Shown: one piece after another, positions 16,246-28,959 of the stretch | How the letters are laid out: each line of letters opens with the position of its first letter | Numbering within the stretch: position 1 is the stretch's first letter | NCBI GenBank assembly: GCA_016584305.1 | Contig: JACEEZ010024114.1 | Coordinates: 350,623 to 414,622 of the forward strand | From: Chionoecetes opilio | Taxonomy: Eukaryota; Arthropoda; Malacostraca; Decapoda; Majidae | Reading direction: 5' to 3' | DNA length: 64,000 nucleotides | Translations under genes and position numbers: made by a program | Notes under the pieces: generated by a model | What the model was told of the DNA's origin: nothing | What the model saw: only the letters and a program-made list of their open reading frames with translations | Database searches by the model: none

Positions 16246-16561
16246 CTTCTCTCTCTCTCCTCTGTTCTCTCCTTCTTTCTTTCTCTCTCTCTCTCTCTCT
16301 CTCTCTCCCCGGTCCTTCCCCTCCTCTCTCTCTCCTCTCTCTCTCCCCTCTCTCTGTTCTTCTTCTCTCTTCTCTCTCTGTCTCTCTCTCTCTCTCTCTC
16401 TCCCCTTTCTCTCGTCTTCTCCTTTTTCCCTCCTTCCTCTCTCTCCCCTCCTCCTCCCCCTCTCTCTCTCTCTCCCCCTCTCTCTCTCTCTCTCTCTCTC
16501 CTCCTCTCTCTCTCTCTCTCTCTCTCTGGTTCTCTCTCTCTCTCTTTCTTTCTCCCCTCTC

Positions 16562-16593
<32 letters not shown>

Positions 16594-16768
16594 CTCCCCT
16601 CTCTCTCTCTCTCCTTTTCTCTCTCTCTCCTCTCTCTCTCTCCTCTCTCTCCCCCTCTCTCTCTCTCTTTTTCTCTCTCTCCTTTTCCTCTCTCTCCCCT
16701 CTCCCTCTCTCTCTCTCTCTTTTCTCTTTTCTCCTCTCTCTCCTTTTCTCTCTCTCTCTCTCTCTCCT
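16213..16768. repeat. (CT)n array in presumed intron 1 of copy 2
   Basis: About 550 bp of interrupted CT dinucleotides ends just before the shared pre-exon-2 segment (ATTACCTACAATAACTGCAA) and acceptor. Confidence 0.95.
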
Positions 16769-16817
16769 GCATAAATTACCTACAATAACTGCAAACGGGA
16801 TTTCTTTTCTCCAACAG

Positions 16818-17999
16818 GTGTGATAGGCCTCTCAGTTGCCGACCCCCAGACCTACATTCCTCCCGTTAACGGATTTAACGGGAATGGCGACGGAGCTCCC
16901 ATTCGAACTACCAATGGTAACGGGAATGGAGTAACCGAATTACCCATCAATGGTAATGCTAACGGCGGGAATGGTGCCAACGGTAATGGTCTCAACGGCA
17001 ATGGCAATGGTAACGGCAACGGGGTCATCGGTAATGGTGCGAACGGCAATGGAAACGGCTATTCCTATAGCAATGGAAATGGTAATGGCAAGGGAAAATG
17101 TAATGGCCTTAATGGTAACGGCGCAAAACGGAAATGGTAACGGTTATTCCAATGGCAACGGTGATACTGTCAATAGAGTAAACGGTAATGGAAATGGTGG
17201 TAATGGAAATGGCAACGGATATTCTTATGGCATTGGCAACGGAAATGGTGTCAACGGCAACGGATACACCAATGGAGTCACAAACGGCAACGGCAACGGA
17301 AATGGTGTCAATGGCAACGGTAATGGTGTTAACGGCAACGGTAATGGTGTTAGCGGCAACGGATACACCAATGGGGTCACGAACGGCAACGGCAACGGAA
17401 ATGGTCTCAATGGCAACGGTAATGGAAATGGTCTCAATGGCAACGGTAATGTAGTTAACGGCAACGGAAATGGTGTCAATGGCAACGGATACACTAATGG
17501 AGTCACAAACGGCAACGGCAACGGAAATGGTCTCAATGGCAACGGTAATGGTGTTAACGGCAACGGTAATGGTGTTAACGGCAACGGATACACCAATGGA
17601 GTCACAAACGGCAACGGCAACGGAAATGGTCTCAATGGCAACGGTAATGGAAATGGTCTCAATGGCAACGGCAACGGAAATGGTCTCAATGGCAACGGTA
17701 ATGGTGTTAACGGCAACGGATACACCAATGGGCTCACGAACGGCAACGGCAATGGAAATGGTCTCAACGGCAACGGTAATGGTTTCATCAACGGCAACAG
17801 AGTGCTCATCAACGGGGAGGACCTTGTGGGCGGCCTGAGCGTGGCTGTGGGCGGCGTGGCGGGCGTGGACTTCCCCATCCTGGCCGAGGTTCCCGCCACT
17901 GGCTTCACCTGTGACGCTCTGCTGCCCGGCTACTACGCCGACACCGCCCCCGAGGCTGCCTGCCAGGTGACTACCCCCCCACCACCCCTCCCACCCCCC

Positions 18000-18038
<39 letters not shown>

Positions 18039-18127
18039 TGATTTATTGCCAAAAAAAGGGGAAATGTGCCATCTCTCTCTCTCTCTCTCTCTTATTGATT
18101 GATTTAATACGAAAAATGGGGGAAATG

Positions 18128-18184
<57 letters not shown>

Positions 18185-19383
18185 CTCTCTTTTCTCTCTC
18201 TCTCTCTTTTCTCTCTCCTCTCTCTCTCTCGTCTCTCTCTCCCCCTTCCCCTCCTCTCTCTCTCTTTTCTCTCTCTCGCTCTCTCTCTCTCTCCCCCTCT
18301 CTCTCTCTCTCTCTCTCTCTCAAAAGACCTAAGACATAAAAAATAAGGAAGCTACAATAGGCCATGAGACCTATATATCCTATACACGTGGTAGTGTAAT
18401 GGTCCTGTAAACTCTCTCTCTCTCTCTCTTTTCTCTCTCATATAAAACTTTTTGTTCCAGACTGTACTAATATTTTCCTCCCCTCACCCCTCTCTTCAGG
18501 TGTTCCACATTTGCCAAGATGACGGGCGGCACGACGCCTTCCTGTGTCCCAACGGCACGCTGTTCAACCAGCAGTACTTCGTGTGTGACGGGGTGGTACA
18601 ACGTCGACTGTTTCCACCGCCCAGGACTTCTACCTCTCAACGCCACTTCGGAGTCCCCAAACGGCAACGGTCCCTCCGGCAACGGTCTCAACGGCAAACG
18701 GTCTCGACGGAAAACGGTCTCAGGGCAACGGTGCCAACGGCAACGGTCTCAACGGCAACGGTGCCAACGGCAACGGTCTCAACGGCAACGGTCCCAACGG
18801 CAACGGTCCCAACGGCAACGGTAATGGTATTGCTAATGGAAACGGCAACGGCCTAAGCAATGGTGACGGTTACGTGCGTACCAATGGTAATGGTGTCGCC
18901 AACGGCAATGGCAACGGCAATGGTAATGGTGTCGCCAAGGGCAACGGCAACGGCAACGGCAATGTAATGGTGTCGCCAACGGCAACGGAAAACGCAATGT
19001 TATGGTGTCGCCAACGGCAACGGCAACGGCAATGGTAATGGTGTCGCCAAACGGCAACGGCAACGGCAATGGTAATGGTGTCGCCAACGGCAACGGCAAC
19101 GGCAATGGTTATGGTAAGGGCAATGGCAAACGGCAACGCAAGGGTTAGGGTAAGGGCGTCAGTGGAAATGGTAATGGAAGGCCCGGTCCCAAATGGCAAT
19201 GGAAATGGGAACGGAGCTAACGGAAATGGAGCTAACGGCAACGGCAATGGCAACGGCAATGGCAACGGCAATGGCAATGGCAATGGCTATTCCTACCCCA
19301 ATGGAAATGGTCTTAGTGGAAACGACAATGGGATAAATGGCAACGGAAATAGAATCACAGGTCTTTATCAACTCCTGTTGCTA
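16818..19383 (+). pseudogene. NG-repeat chitin-binding protein, copy 2 (frameshifted)
   Basis: Exon 2 (16818-17966) begins after CCAACAG. It encodes VIGLSVADPQTYIPP, NG repeats with YTNGVTNGNG modules, and the FTC...AAC half of the CBM14 domain. Exon 3 (18500 to about 19383) supplies the other half and more NG repeats. A frameshift lies near 17125 in exon 2. Exon 3 breaks at 18590-18600 (GACGGGGTGG where sister copies have GACTGGTGG) and at several later points. The terminal CCTGTTGCATAA of other copies reads CCTGTTGCTAAAT here. No start-codon exon was recognised after the TATA box. It is either a pseudogene or a good copy damaged by assembly indels. Confidence 0.65.
18065..18420 (+). repeat. 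(CT)n arrays and R1 inside intron 2 of copy 2
   Basis: The CT arrays are separated by a short repeated motif (CAAAAAAAGGGGAAATGTGCC) that also occurs in intron 2 of copies 4 and 5 and at about 43410. A shortened R1 copy lies at about 18325-18400. Confidence 0.8.
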
Positions 19384-19384
19384 A

Positions 19385-19409
19385 ATCTCTCTCTCTCTCT
19401 CTCTCTCAC

Positions 19410-19449
<40 letters not shown>

Positions 19450-20380
19450 CTCTCTCTCCTCTCTCCCCTCTCTCTCTCTCTCTCCCCCTCGCCTCTCTCC
19501 TTCATCTTCTCTCTCTCTTTGCTGTCAGTTGCTAGTTCATGTAATGCTTTCTCGAGCTTATTTTTTTCGAATTTATAGCAGCTGGAGTCAATATTTAGTT
19601 TGAAAGGGTGCCATATATGTGTAAGCTATACTTATTTTGCAATAAATGTACTTATATATTGAAAAAAAAATACATTTGTGCCGACTAACACTGGATTTCA
19701 TAATACCCTAAAATTGAGTCATCAAACGACTAAAAAAAGTTAGATTGATTAGAAAAAACCCTTTGGTAGTACATGATACAGAAACATAAAACTTCTACGT
19801 TATTACCTACACATCTTTTCCACGCTTGCCTCTTTCAGAATTCGTTACAAAATCCCTACCTGAAAATACTTGACAGTGGGTTTTAGCAGCAACATTGACT
19901 TCCACAACAACCTCAATAACAGCAGTAAACAACACAGTCTTACGATTGACGAAAGGTGGAAGAATGGTGGAAGAACAGGAACTACCTCGTGTAGGTCTCA
20001 CGGCCTCTTTTTAGCTTCCTTATTTTCTTATGTTCTTATGGTGGCAGCAAGATGTGTGCGTGATTTTGTGAACAGGAGTGGAAAGGGAAAATGTGGAGCA
20101 CTTAATGCTGGAATATGAACGGTAAGAGCACGATAGAGCATTATGTTGGAGGTAGTGGTAGGAGATATCGGGCAGTAGTATGGAGTGATAGTAGATAGAT
20201 AGTGAGATAAAAGTGGATAGGCAGAATGGAGTACCTGCTGGGGGTTTTTTTTGCTGGTGATGGAGGGACAGTCGTGTGTTGAGTGTGTAAATTAAAAGAC
20301 AAGTTCTTTGTTATGAGAATGTGTTCTGCCATGTCTGTAGTGTCATAGTTTTATTAACTCCTAAAAAAAAAACTAGTTTC
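19385..20380 (+). other. Conserved 3' flank of copy 2 with (CT)n and R1
   Basis: A (CT)n block (19387-19520) is followed by sequence shared with the 3' flanks of copies 3-5: GCTGTCAGTTGCTAGTTCATG, then GCCATATATGTGTAAGC, then a possible AATAAA at about 19640. A minus-strand R1 is at about 19976-20040. No ORF of interest was seen. Confidence 0.6.
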
Positions 20381-20386
20381 ATGCTG

Positions 20387-20864
20387 TACCGTAGATAACA
20401 CTAAGTCGCCAGGACAACGTTTTTTTTCGATTTACAGACGACTGGGGCGTTAATACTTACATTTCTACATCCATGATTTCAGAAAAGTTAGAAGGGGCTA
20501 TCTGGAAAGTCTGCGTCATTTTGTGTCTTCATCTGTGTCATATTATGGCTATAAATGAACAAATTACAAAAATATCAACCGAGTGGCGACCTACACTAAG
20601 ATCGCCAGCTAGTTGTTTATGTCTGAGTGTCCTCCCGCCTCGGGCGTCGCCCGAAAAAAACGAGTAGTGAAATTTGAAACCGTATATACTTGCAGATACA
20701 AAGCATGGAACAACGCTGAAACAGGGTAGATTATACAGTCATGATATAACTACTGTGTTTTCCCTCTTCAGTGGCAAAAGACAAATCAGTAGTGATGCTA
20801 TAATTCGTAATATATGGGGCTTGGCGACATTAGTGCGGTGGCAACTAAAGTGTTATCTACGGTA
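20387..20864. mobile_element. M1-family element with TACCGTAGATAACAC ends
   Basis: It begins TACCGTAGATAACAC and ends GTGTTATCTACGGTA as an inverted repeat. The sub-terminal CAGTAGTGATGCTATAATTC is shared with the 7742 element. There is no ORF. It is present at the same position in modules 2, 3 and 4, so it predates the duplication. Confidence 0.7.
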
Positions 20865-21247
20865 AAAGTGATGATAAAGTTAATTGTTCGAAAAAACTTG
20901 CTGGACAGGCGGGACAACCGAGGCTCAAATGTGGGGTGACTGATTGGTGAGAAAGATAATAGAGGAACTATAGTGGATTGACTGCAGATGAGATCATTTA
21001 CCTGCTCTAGGACTGTGGTGTAAACTGAGTGATAGGTAGGGCTTATTCCGTATGTTTGTCCTTCGTATTAGGGTTTGAGACACATTCGACCCCCTTGACC
21101 CCTGTGTGGCGTGAATGGTTGGCAGAGCTCGAAGAGCTTCTCTACATATCTACCCTATTATTTGCTTCTTACTTTAAATATTATATTTACATCTCAAGAA
21201 ATACACCACAAAAATAATTTCCAATGGTCAATCCCCTCCCAGTAGGT

Positions 21248-21540
21248 CGCCTCCGTGGTGAAATGGTTAGCGCCCCTGGCTACGAATCTGCGTAGCCTGG
21301 TTCGAATCAGGGCCAGGGCAAGTCGGCGCCAGCCCAAACAGCTTTCTTCCCCCTTTCCGAGATGATAATGGGTATAGGGAAACTTGGAAAGGTAATTGTG
21401 GTAACTGGATGTCCCCACTAGCCGTGTCCCGGGTCGGGGGCGCCAGAGATTGAAATGTGCGGGGCAAGACTAGTTTGGCCCCATTCCTGCAAAGGTTAGG
21501 TTAACAAGGTGGGGTTTTGGGCCATACTATAGGTGCCAGA
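21248..21540 (+). mobile_element. tRNA-derived SINE (family A), module 2
   Basis: The tRNA-like head has an A-box region (GTGGTGAAATGGTTAGCG) and a B box (GGTTCGAATC). A non-tRNA body follows, with CAAGTCGGCGCCAGCC, then GATGATAATGGGTA and GGGGCAAGACTAG. Copies occur at 27788, 35583 and, split, at 49605. Confidence 0.75.
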
Positions 21541-21714
21541 GTTTCCAATGGGTTTCCATATTGCGTCGTCTTCTAGTTCCAGATTGTTTTGGAACTCGGG
21601 GCCCCATTTCAGCTTTTGATTGCAGATTAAAATTTAAAAACTTACCCTTATCCCCCAAAAATTACCCTATGTTTACACTATATTCCTCATTAGATTTCCC
21701 CCAACTGAAATCCC

Positions 21715-21975
21715 CCCTCCATTTATGCTTACCTGTTCCCCCCTCAACCCTTCATCCTTCGCCTCACCTATATACCTCCCTCAACCTTCATGCTTCCCTA
21801 AACCCCTGATATACCCTCCCTCCACCCTTCATCCCTTTCCCCTCACACCTGATATACCCCCCCTCCCCCCTTCATGCCTTCCCTCACACCTGATATACCT
21901 CCCTCACCCCTCTGGCTCCTCACACCTGATATCCCTCCCTCACACCCTTCATGCCTTCCCTCACACCTCTTAAAC
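21715..21975 (+). repeat. Degenerate 42-bp minisatellite, module 2
   Basis: Imperfect copies of the CCTTCCCTCACACCTGATA unit, which is well preserved at 28316 and 36103. Confidence 0.75.
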
Positions 21976-22214
21976 TTAACCTTTCTCCCTCATTCCATCA
22001 CCCCTTTCATAATTTTGGCAAATATTACATTTAAACAACAAAACAGATTAAACATATTATAATCTTCGAAATCAATAGAAAAAAGTAAAATCATAATACA
22101 ATATAGCAAATTACATACAGAATACATATATGGCACATTCATTGACAAAAATGGGCGCTTTCCTTGCCCTTTCCTCTTGGCAAAATAATGGAAGCACAAC
22201 ATCAAAATCAAGAG

Positions 22215-22620
22215 ATCAGTAAAGGGGTTGAACTCAATACTGAGTCCTAGCCAAGTCCACAAGTCGTGCTTGGCTCATTGTTGCTCGTAGACATTTATTT
22301 TTTATCAGCTTGAGTTTGGTGAATGAGCGCTCTGCAGAGGCGACAGTGGCAGGGATTGTTAGCAGAATGTGCAGGCTGACAGATACATTGGGAAGAGCCC
22401 TTCTAGTCTGCACTCTGTCAAGCAATTCAAAGCTGCAATAGGCTTAGTGGGTTCTGCCCAAAATTTGAGCGATGAACTGTTTGTAGGTGCTTCATTTCCC
22501 CCACGATATCATGACTGATATCGGCAGGATACTTATCTGCCGGGGATTTTGATTTAAGGAGCTATTGCTGATATTGTAGTACTTTCAGAGAAACTGAAGT
22601 TTCCAGAAATATTCTTGGCA
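22215..22620 (-). pseudogene. hAT transposase C-terminal fragment, module 2
   Basis: The minus strand encodes VSLHILLTIPATVASAERSF followed by TKLKLIKNKCLRATMSQ and ARLVDLA. This is the C-terminal dimerisation segment of hAT transposases. The upstream part (to about 22620) is frameshifted but collinear with the better copy at 36960-37370. The catalytic domain is absent. Confidence 0.8.
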
Positions 22621-22655
22621 GTTGATGTACATAGTTATACATACTATTATATATT

Positions 22656-22656
<1 letters not shown>

Positions 22657-22696
<40 letters not shown>

Positions 22697-22715
22697 ATAT
22701 ATATATATAATATAG

Positions 22716-22773
<58 letters not shown>

Positions 22774-22790
22774 ATATATATATGATTATT
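22657..22790. repeat. (TA)n microsatellite
   Basis: About 130 bp of TA dinucleotides lies between the hAT fragment and the GGAAGG tract. Confidence 0.95.
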
Positions 22791-22807
22791 GTAAAGATAT
22801 CATATAA

Positions 22808-22970
22808 GGAAAAAGAAGGTAGGGGAAGGAAGATAAGGGAAGGGGATGGGGGGGCGAAGAAGTCGAAGAAGGGAGGGAAGGAAGGAAGGAAGGGATGGGG
22901 GGGGGAGGAAGGAAGGAAGGAAGGAGGGGTAGAGGCGGAGATTGGGGGGTGGGCACGGAAGGAAGGAGTG
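22808..22970. repeat. GGAAGG tract upstream of copy 3
   Basis: GGAAGGAAGGAAGGGATGGGG-type repeats sit where the promoter-proximal purine tract of copies 2 and 5 sits. No TATA box follows here: the equivalent place reads GAGTGAGAGCAGTTAAAC. Confidence 0.8.
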
Positions 22971-23512
22971 AGAGCAGTTAAACAGAACATTGCCGTTTGC
23001 TACCACAGCGTTCGAAGCACTAGACACACCTTGCCTCTCTCTCCCCTCCATTGCGTTCAACCTCTACACAGTCTATTCTCTTCTCTCTTTTCCTCTTTGT
23101 TCTTTCTCTCTGACATCGCAAGTTAAGCTGAACTTGCAGGTATTTTCTGTGATTTTCCCATCTGTTCTCGCTCCCTTCCAGTTCTCTCTCCTGAACCCAA
23201 TGGGCTCCTGTCCTGTCCTTCTTCTCTCTTGATACCTAGTTTGTTGTGTTCATTTTTCATTTTCCTAGCTCTGTCTTGTAATCTAGTTTTTCTTCGCTTT
23301 TCACTCTTAAAAAGAGACTCTTTAGTTTTCTCTCTCTCTTCTCCTCTCCTCTCGCTCTCTCTCCGTCCTCTCTCTCTCCTTCTCTCTCTCTGTCTCTCTC
23401 TCTCTTCTCCTCTCCTCTATCTCTTCTCTCTCTCTCTCTCTCTCCTCTCTCTCGTCTTTTCTGCATCAATTACCTACAGTAACTGCAAACGGGATTCCTT
23501 TTCTCCAAACAG

Positions 23513-24709
23513 GTGTGATAGGCCTCTCTGTTGCCGACCCCAGACTACATTCCTCCCGTTAACGATTTAACGGAATGGGACGGAGCTCCCATTCGAACTA
23601 CAATGTTAACGGGAATGGATAACCGAATTTCCCATCAATGGAAATGGTAACGCGGAATGTGCCAACGGTAACGGTCTCAACGGCAATGCAATGGTAACGG
23701 CAACGGGGTCATCGGTAATGGGCGAACGGCAATGGAAACGGATATTCCTATAGCAATGGAAATGGTAATGGCAATGGAAATGGTAATGGCCTTAATGGTA
23801 ACGGCGCGAACGGCAATGGTAACGGTTATTCCAATGGCAACGGTGATACTGTCAATAGAGTAAATGGTAATGGAAATGGTGGAAATGGAAAATGGCAACG
23901 GATATTCTTATGCATTGGCAACGGAAATGGTGTCACGAACGGAATGGTGTCAACGGCAACGGTAATGGTGTACGAACGGCAACGGCAATGGAAATGTTCA
24001 ACGGCAACGGATATGTTCAACGGCAAAGGTAATGGTGGTAACGGCAACGGATACACCAATGGAGTCACAAACGGCAACGGCAACGGAATGGTGTCAACGG
24101 CAACGGTAATGGTGTTAACGGCAACGGATACACCAATGGAGTTCACAAACGGCAACGGCAACGGAAATGGTGTCAAGGCAACGACGTAATGGTGTTAACG
24201 GCAACGGTAAATGGGTTAAACGGCAACGGACGGAATGGTTCAACGGCAACGGTAAATGGTGTAACGGCAACGGTAATGGTGTTAGCGGCAACGGATACAC
24301 CAATGGAGTCACAAACGGCAACGGCAACGGAAATGGTCTCAATGGCAACGGTAATGGAAATGTCTCAACGGCAAGGAAATGGTTTCAATGCACATGGGTA
24401 AACGGGTAATGGTGCCGGCAATGGCAACGGTAATGGTGTTACGGCAACGAAAGGTCACAAACGGAAACAATGGAATGGTTCAAGGCAACGTAATGGTTCT
24501 AAACGTGCCGGCTTCACTGAACCGCGGCAGAGCGCTGCGGGCACGGGGTGGACTTCCCCTCCCCGGTCCGCCACGGCGCTCTGTAGCTCTGTCTTCTCTG
24601 CCCGGCTCTGGACTTCTCCCATGTCTCTGGCAAAAGGAGTGTCCGCTCACTTTCTCTCACTCCTTGATGTTATGCGCAATAATGGGGGAAATGTGCTCCT
24701 CTCCTCCTG

Positions 24710-24788
<79 letters not shown>

Positions 24789-24790
24789 CT

Positions 24791-24836
<46 letters not shown>

Positions 24837-25933
24837 GAACATAAGAACATAAGAAATAGGAAGCTACAAAGGCCATGAGACTCTATACCTATACCATCCT
24901 GGTAACGTGTAATGGTCCTGTAAGACTCTCTGTCTCTCTCTTTCTCTCTCATATAAAACTTTTTGTTCCAGACTGTACTAATATTTTCCTCCCCTCACCC
25001 CTCTCTTCAGGTGTTCCACATTTGCCAAGATGACGGGCGGCACGACGCCTTCCTGTGTCCCAACGGCACGCTGTTCAACCAGCAGTACTTCGTGTGTGAC
25101 TGGTGGTACAACGTCGACTGCTCCACCGCCCAGGACTTCTACGCTCTCAACGCCAACTTCGGAGTCACCAACGGCAACGGTCCCAACGGCAACGGTCTCA
25201 ACGGCAACGGTCTCGACGGCAACGGTCTCAACGGCAACGGTGCCAACGGCAACGGTCTCAACGGCAACGGTGCCAACGGCAACGGTCTCAACGGCAACGG
25301 TCCCAACGGCAACGGTCCCAACGGCAACGGTCAACGGACGTCTAGCAACGGTCCAACGGCAACGGTCCAACGGCAACGGTCCCAACGCAACGTCCAACGC
25401 AACGGTAATGGTTGCTAACGGAACGGCAACGGCCTTAGGTAATGGTGACGGAACGGCAACGGCAATGGTAATGGTGTCGCCAACGGCAACGGCAACGGCA
25501 ATGGTAATGGTGTCGCCAACGGCAACGGCAACGGCAATGGTAATGGTGTCGCCAACGGCAACGGCAACGGCAATGGTAATGGTGTCGCCAACGGCAACGG
25601 CAACGGCAATGGTTATGGTAATGGCAATGGCAACGGCAACGGCAATGGTTATGGTAATGGCGTCAGTGGTAATGGTAATGGAAGGCCCGGTACCAATGGC
25701 AATGGAAATGAAAATGGTATCTAAGCAATGGAAACGGTGTCAATGGTAATGGAAATGGTGGAAATGGGAACGGAGCTAACGGAAATGGAGCTAACGGCAA
25801 CGGCAATGGCAACGGCAATGGCAACGGCAATGGCTATTCCTACCCCAATGGGAATGGTCTTAATGGAAACGACAATGGGATAAATGGCAATGGAAATAGA
25901 ATCACAGGTCTTTATCAGACTCCTGTTGCATAA
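23513..25933 (+). pseudogene. NG-repeat chitin-binding protein, copy 3 (heavily damaged exon 2)
   Basis: Exon 2 begins after CCAAACAG at 23513, but the NG region has many single-base indels. Its 3' end (24500-24630) has lost the two-cysteine CBM14 half: GGGTGGACTTCCCC is still visible, then the sequence diverges. Exon 3 (25011-25933) is good at first. It encodes VFHIC to NVDC and NG repeats up to about 25330, then frameshifts, and ends with the family-typical CCTGTTGCATAA. The place of exon 1 (about 23130) reads AAGTTAAGCTGAAC, where copy 5 has ATATGAAGCTAG, so the start codon is lost. It is a pseudogene or an uncorrected assembly segment. Confidence 0.6.
24718..24930 (+). repeat. (CT)n and R1 in intron 2 of copy 3
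   Basis: About 115 bp of CT dinucleotides is followed by an R1 copy at about 24832-24925. The position matches introns 2 of copies 2, 4 and 5. Confidence 0.85.
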
Positions 25934-25937
25934 AAGT

Positions 25938-26064
<127 letters not shown>

Positions 26065-26925
26065 TGTCAGTTGCTAGTTCATGTAATGCATTCTCGAGCT
26101 TATGTTTCGAAATTTTATAGCAGCTAGGAGTCAAATATTTAGTTTGCAAGGTGCCATATATGTGTAAGCTATACTTATTTTGCAATGTATGTACTTATAT
26201 ATTGAAGAAAAAAATACATTTGTGCCGACTAACACTGGATTTCATAATACCCTAAAAGTTGAGTCATCAAAACGACTAAAAAAAAGTTAGATTGATTAGA
26301 ACAAAACCCTTTGGTAGTACATGATACAGAAACATAATACTTCTACGTTATTACCTACACATCTGTCCACGCTTGCCTCTTTCAGAATTCGTTACAAAAA
26401 TCCCTACCTGAAAATACTTGACAGTGCTTGAGCGGCAACATTGACTTCCACAACAACCTCAATAACAGCAGTAAACAACACAGTCTTACGATTGACGAAA
26501 GATGGAAGAATGGTGGAAGAACAGGAACTACCTCGTGTAGGTCTCACGGCCTCTTGTAGCTTCCTTATTTTCTTATGTTCTTATGGTGGCAGCAAGATGT
26601 GTACGTGATGTGTGAAACAGGAGTGGATGAAACTGTGGAGCACTTAATGCTGGAATATGAACGGTAAGAGCACGATAGAGCATTATGTTGGAGGTAGTGG
26701 TAGGAGATATCGGAGCAGTAGTATGGAGTGATAGTAGATAGATAGTGAGATAAATGTGGATAGGCAGATGGAGTACCTGCTGGGGTTGTGTGCTGAGTGA
26801 TGGAGGGACAGTCGTGTGGTTGAGTGTGTAAATTAAAAGACAAGTTCTTTGTTATGAGAATGTGTTCTGCCATGTCTGTAGTGTCATAGTTTATATAACT
26901 CCTAAAAAAAAATTAGTTCATGCTG

Positions 26926-27404
26926 TACCGTAGATAACACTAAAGTCGCCAGGACAACGTTTTTTTCGATTTACAGACGACTGGTGGCGTTAATACTTAC
27001 ATTTCTACATCCATGATTTCAGAAAAGTTAGAAGGGGCTATCTGGAAAGTCTGTGTCATTTTGTGTCTTCATCTGTGTCATATTATGGCTATAAATGAAC
27101 AAATTACAAAAATATCAACCGAGTGGCGACCTACACTAAGATCGCCAGCTAGTGTTTATGTTCTGAGTGTCCTCCCGCCGTCGTCGTCGCCCGAAAAAAA
27201 ACGAGTAGTGAAATTTGAAACCGTATATACTTGCAGATACAAAGCATAGAACAACGCTGAAACAGGGTAGATTATACAGTCATGATATAAACTACTGTGT
27301 TTCATCTTCAGTGGCACAGACAAATCAGTAGTGATGCTATAATTCGTAATATATGGCGCTTGGCGACATTAGTGCAGGTGGCAACTAAAGTGTTATCTAC
27401 GGTA
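26926..27404. mobile_element. M1-family element, module 3
   Basis: Same ends (TACCGTAGATAACAC and GTGTTATCTACGGTA) and interior as the 20387 copy. It lies at the equivalent position after the R1 copy. Confidence 0.7.
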
Positions 27405-27787
27405 AAAGTGATGATAAAGTTAATTGTTCGAAAAAACGTGGTGGACAGGCGGGACAACCGAGGTTCAAATGTGGGGTGACTGATTGGTGAGAAAGATAAT
27501 AGAGGAACTATAGTGGATTGACTGCAGATGAGATCATTTACCTGCTCTAGGAACTGTGGTGTGACTGAGTGATAGGTATGGCTGATTCCGTATGTTTGTC
27601 CTTCGTATTATGGTGAGACACATTCGACCCCCTTGACCCCTGTGTGGCGTGAATGGTTGGCAGAGCTCGAAGAGCTTCTCTACATATCTACCCTATTATT
27701 TGCTTCTTACTTTATAATATTATATTACCATCTCAAAGAAATACACACACACAAAATAATTTCAATGGTCATCCCTCCAGTTTGGTC

Positions 27788-28080
27788 GCCTCCGTGGTGT
27801 ATTTAGGCTAGTTACCACTGCTACGAATCTGCGGGCCCTGGTTCAATCAGGGGCCAGGCAAGTCGCGGCCAGCCACAAACAGTGTTCTTCCTCCTTTCGG
27901 AGATGATAAATGGGTACTTAAGGAAACTTGGGAAAGGTAATGTTGTAACCTGGATGTCACACTAGCCCTGTGTTCCGGGTCAGGGGCGCCAAGAGAATTG
28001 AAATGTGCACGGGGCAAGACTAGTTTGGGGACCCCATTCTGCAGTAGGTAAAGTTGAGGTGGGGGCCATACGTATAGGTG
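27788..28080 (+). mobile_element. tRNA-derived SINE (family A), module 3
   Basis: The B-box region (GGTTCAATC) and body match the 35583 copy. The A-box region is altered (GTGTATTTAGGCTAGTTACC), and several indels point to decay or read error. Confidence 0.65.
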
Positions 28081-28315
28081 ACCAGAGTTCCATGGAGTTC
28101 CATAGTGCGTCGTCTGCTAGTCGTCAGGAGTGTTTTGGAAGCTCGGGGAATTTGCAGCTTTTGATTGCGGATTATTTAAAAACGGTTGACTGGATGCAAA
28201 AAGTGACAACATATTGTTGATATTCGATAATGCTATATCTTTGACTCGCATTAAATCAGGAATAATGAATGGTCTGGGACGTATTTACTTTAATCATTCT
28301 GACGATTACTTACCT

Positions 28316-28800
28316 CCACCCTTCATGCCTTCCCTCACACCTGATATACCCTCCCTCACACCCTTCATGCCTTCCCTCACACCTGATATACCCTCCCTCA
28401 CACCCTTCATGCCTTCCCTCACACCTGATATACCCTCCCTCACACCCTTCATGCCTTCCCTCACACCTGATATACCCTCCCTCACACCCTTCATGCCTTC
28501 CCTCACACCTGATATACCCTCCCTCACACCTTCATGCCTTCCTCACACCTGAAAATACCCTCCTTCACACCCTTCCATGCCTTCCCTCACACCTGATATA
28601 CCCTCCCTCACACCCTTCCATGCCTTCCCTCACACCTGATATACCCTCCTCACACCTTCATACCTTCCCTCACACCTGATATACCCTCCTTCACACCCTT
28701 CAGCCTTCCCTCACACTGATATACCCTCCCTCACACCCCCCTTCCTCACTATAACCTCCTCCGCTTCCTCACACCTGATATACCCTCCCTCACACCCTTC
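28316..28800 (+). repeat. 42-bp minisatellite, module 3
   Basis: About 11 tandem copies of a 42-bp unit (CTTCATGCCTTCCCTCACAC, then CTGATATACC, then CTCCCTCACACC). The first six are near perfect and the later ones carry indels. The long ORFs through it simply repeat MPSLTPDIPSLTPF because 42 is divisible by three. Confidence 0.9.
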
Positions 28801-28959
28801 TATTTTTGCAAATTACATGATTAACCACAACCTTCAGACTCCCTAACAACATGAATACCTCCCCAATCATGATTCCTACAACATACCCTCCTCAACCTCA
28901 TGCTTCTACAGCTGATATATTACATTACAGATTCATACATATATGGCACATTCATTGAC

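Noticed and set aside
28269..28679. Repeat protein MPSLTPDIPSLTPF
   Set aside because: The 42-bp minisatellite lies in a 3' flank. The frame is open only because the unit is a multiple of three; no signals were found.
28316..28800. CRISPR array
   Set aside because: The repeats are contiguous without unique spacers, and the genome is eukaryotic.
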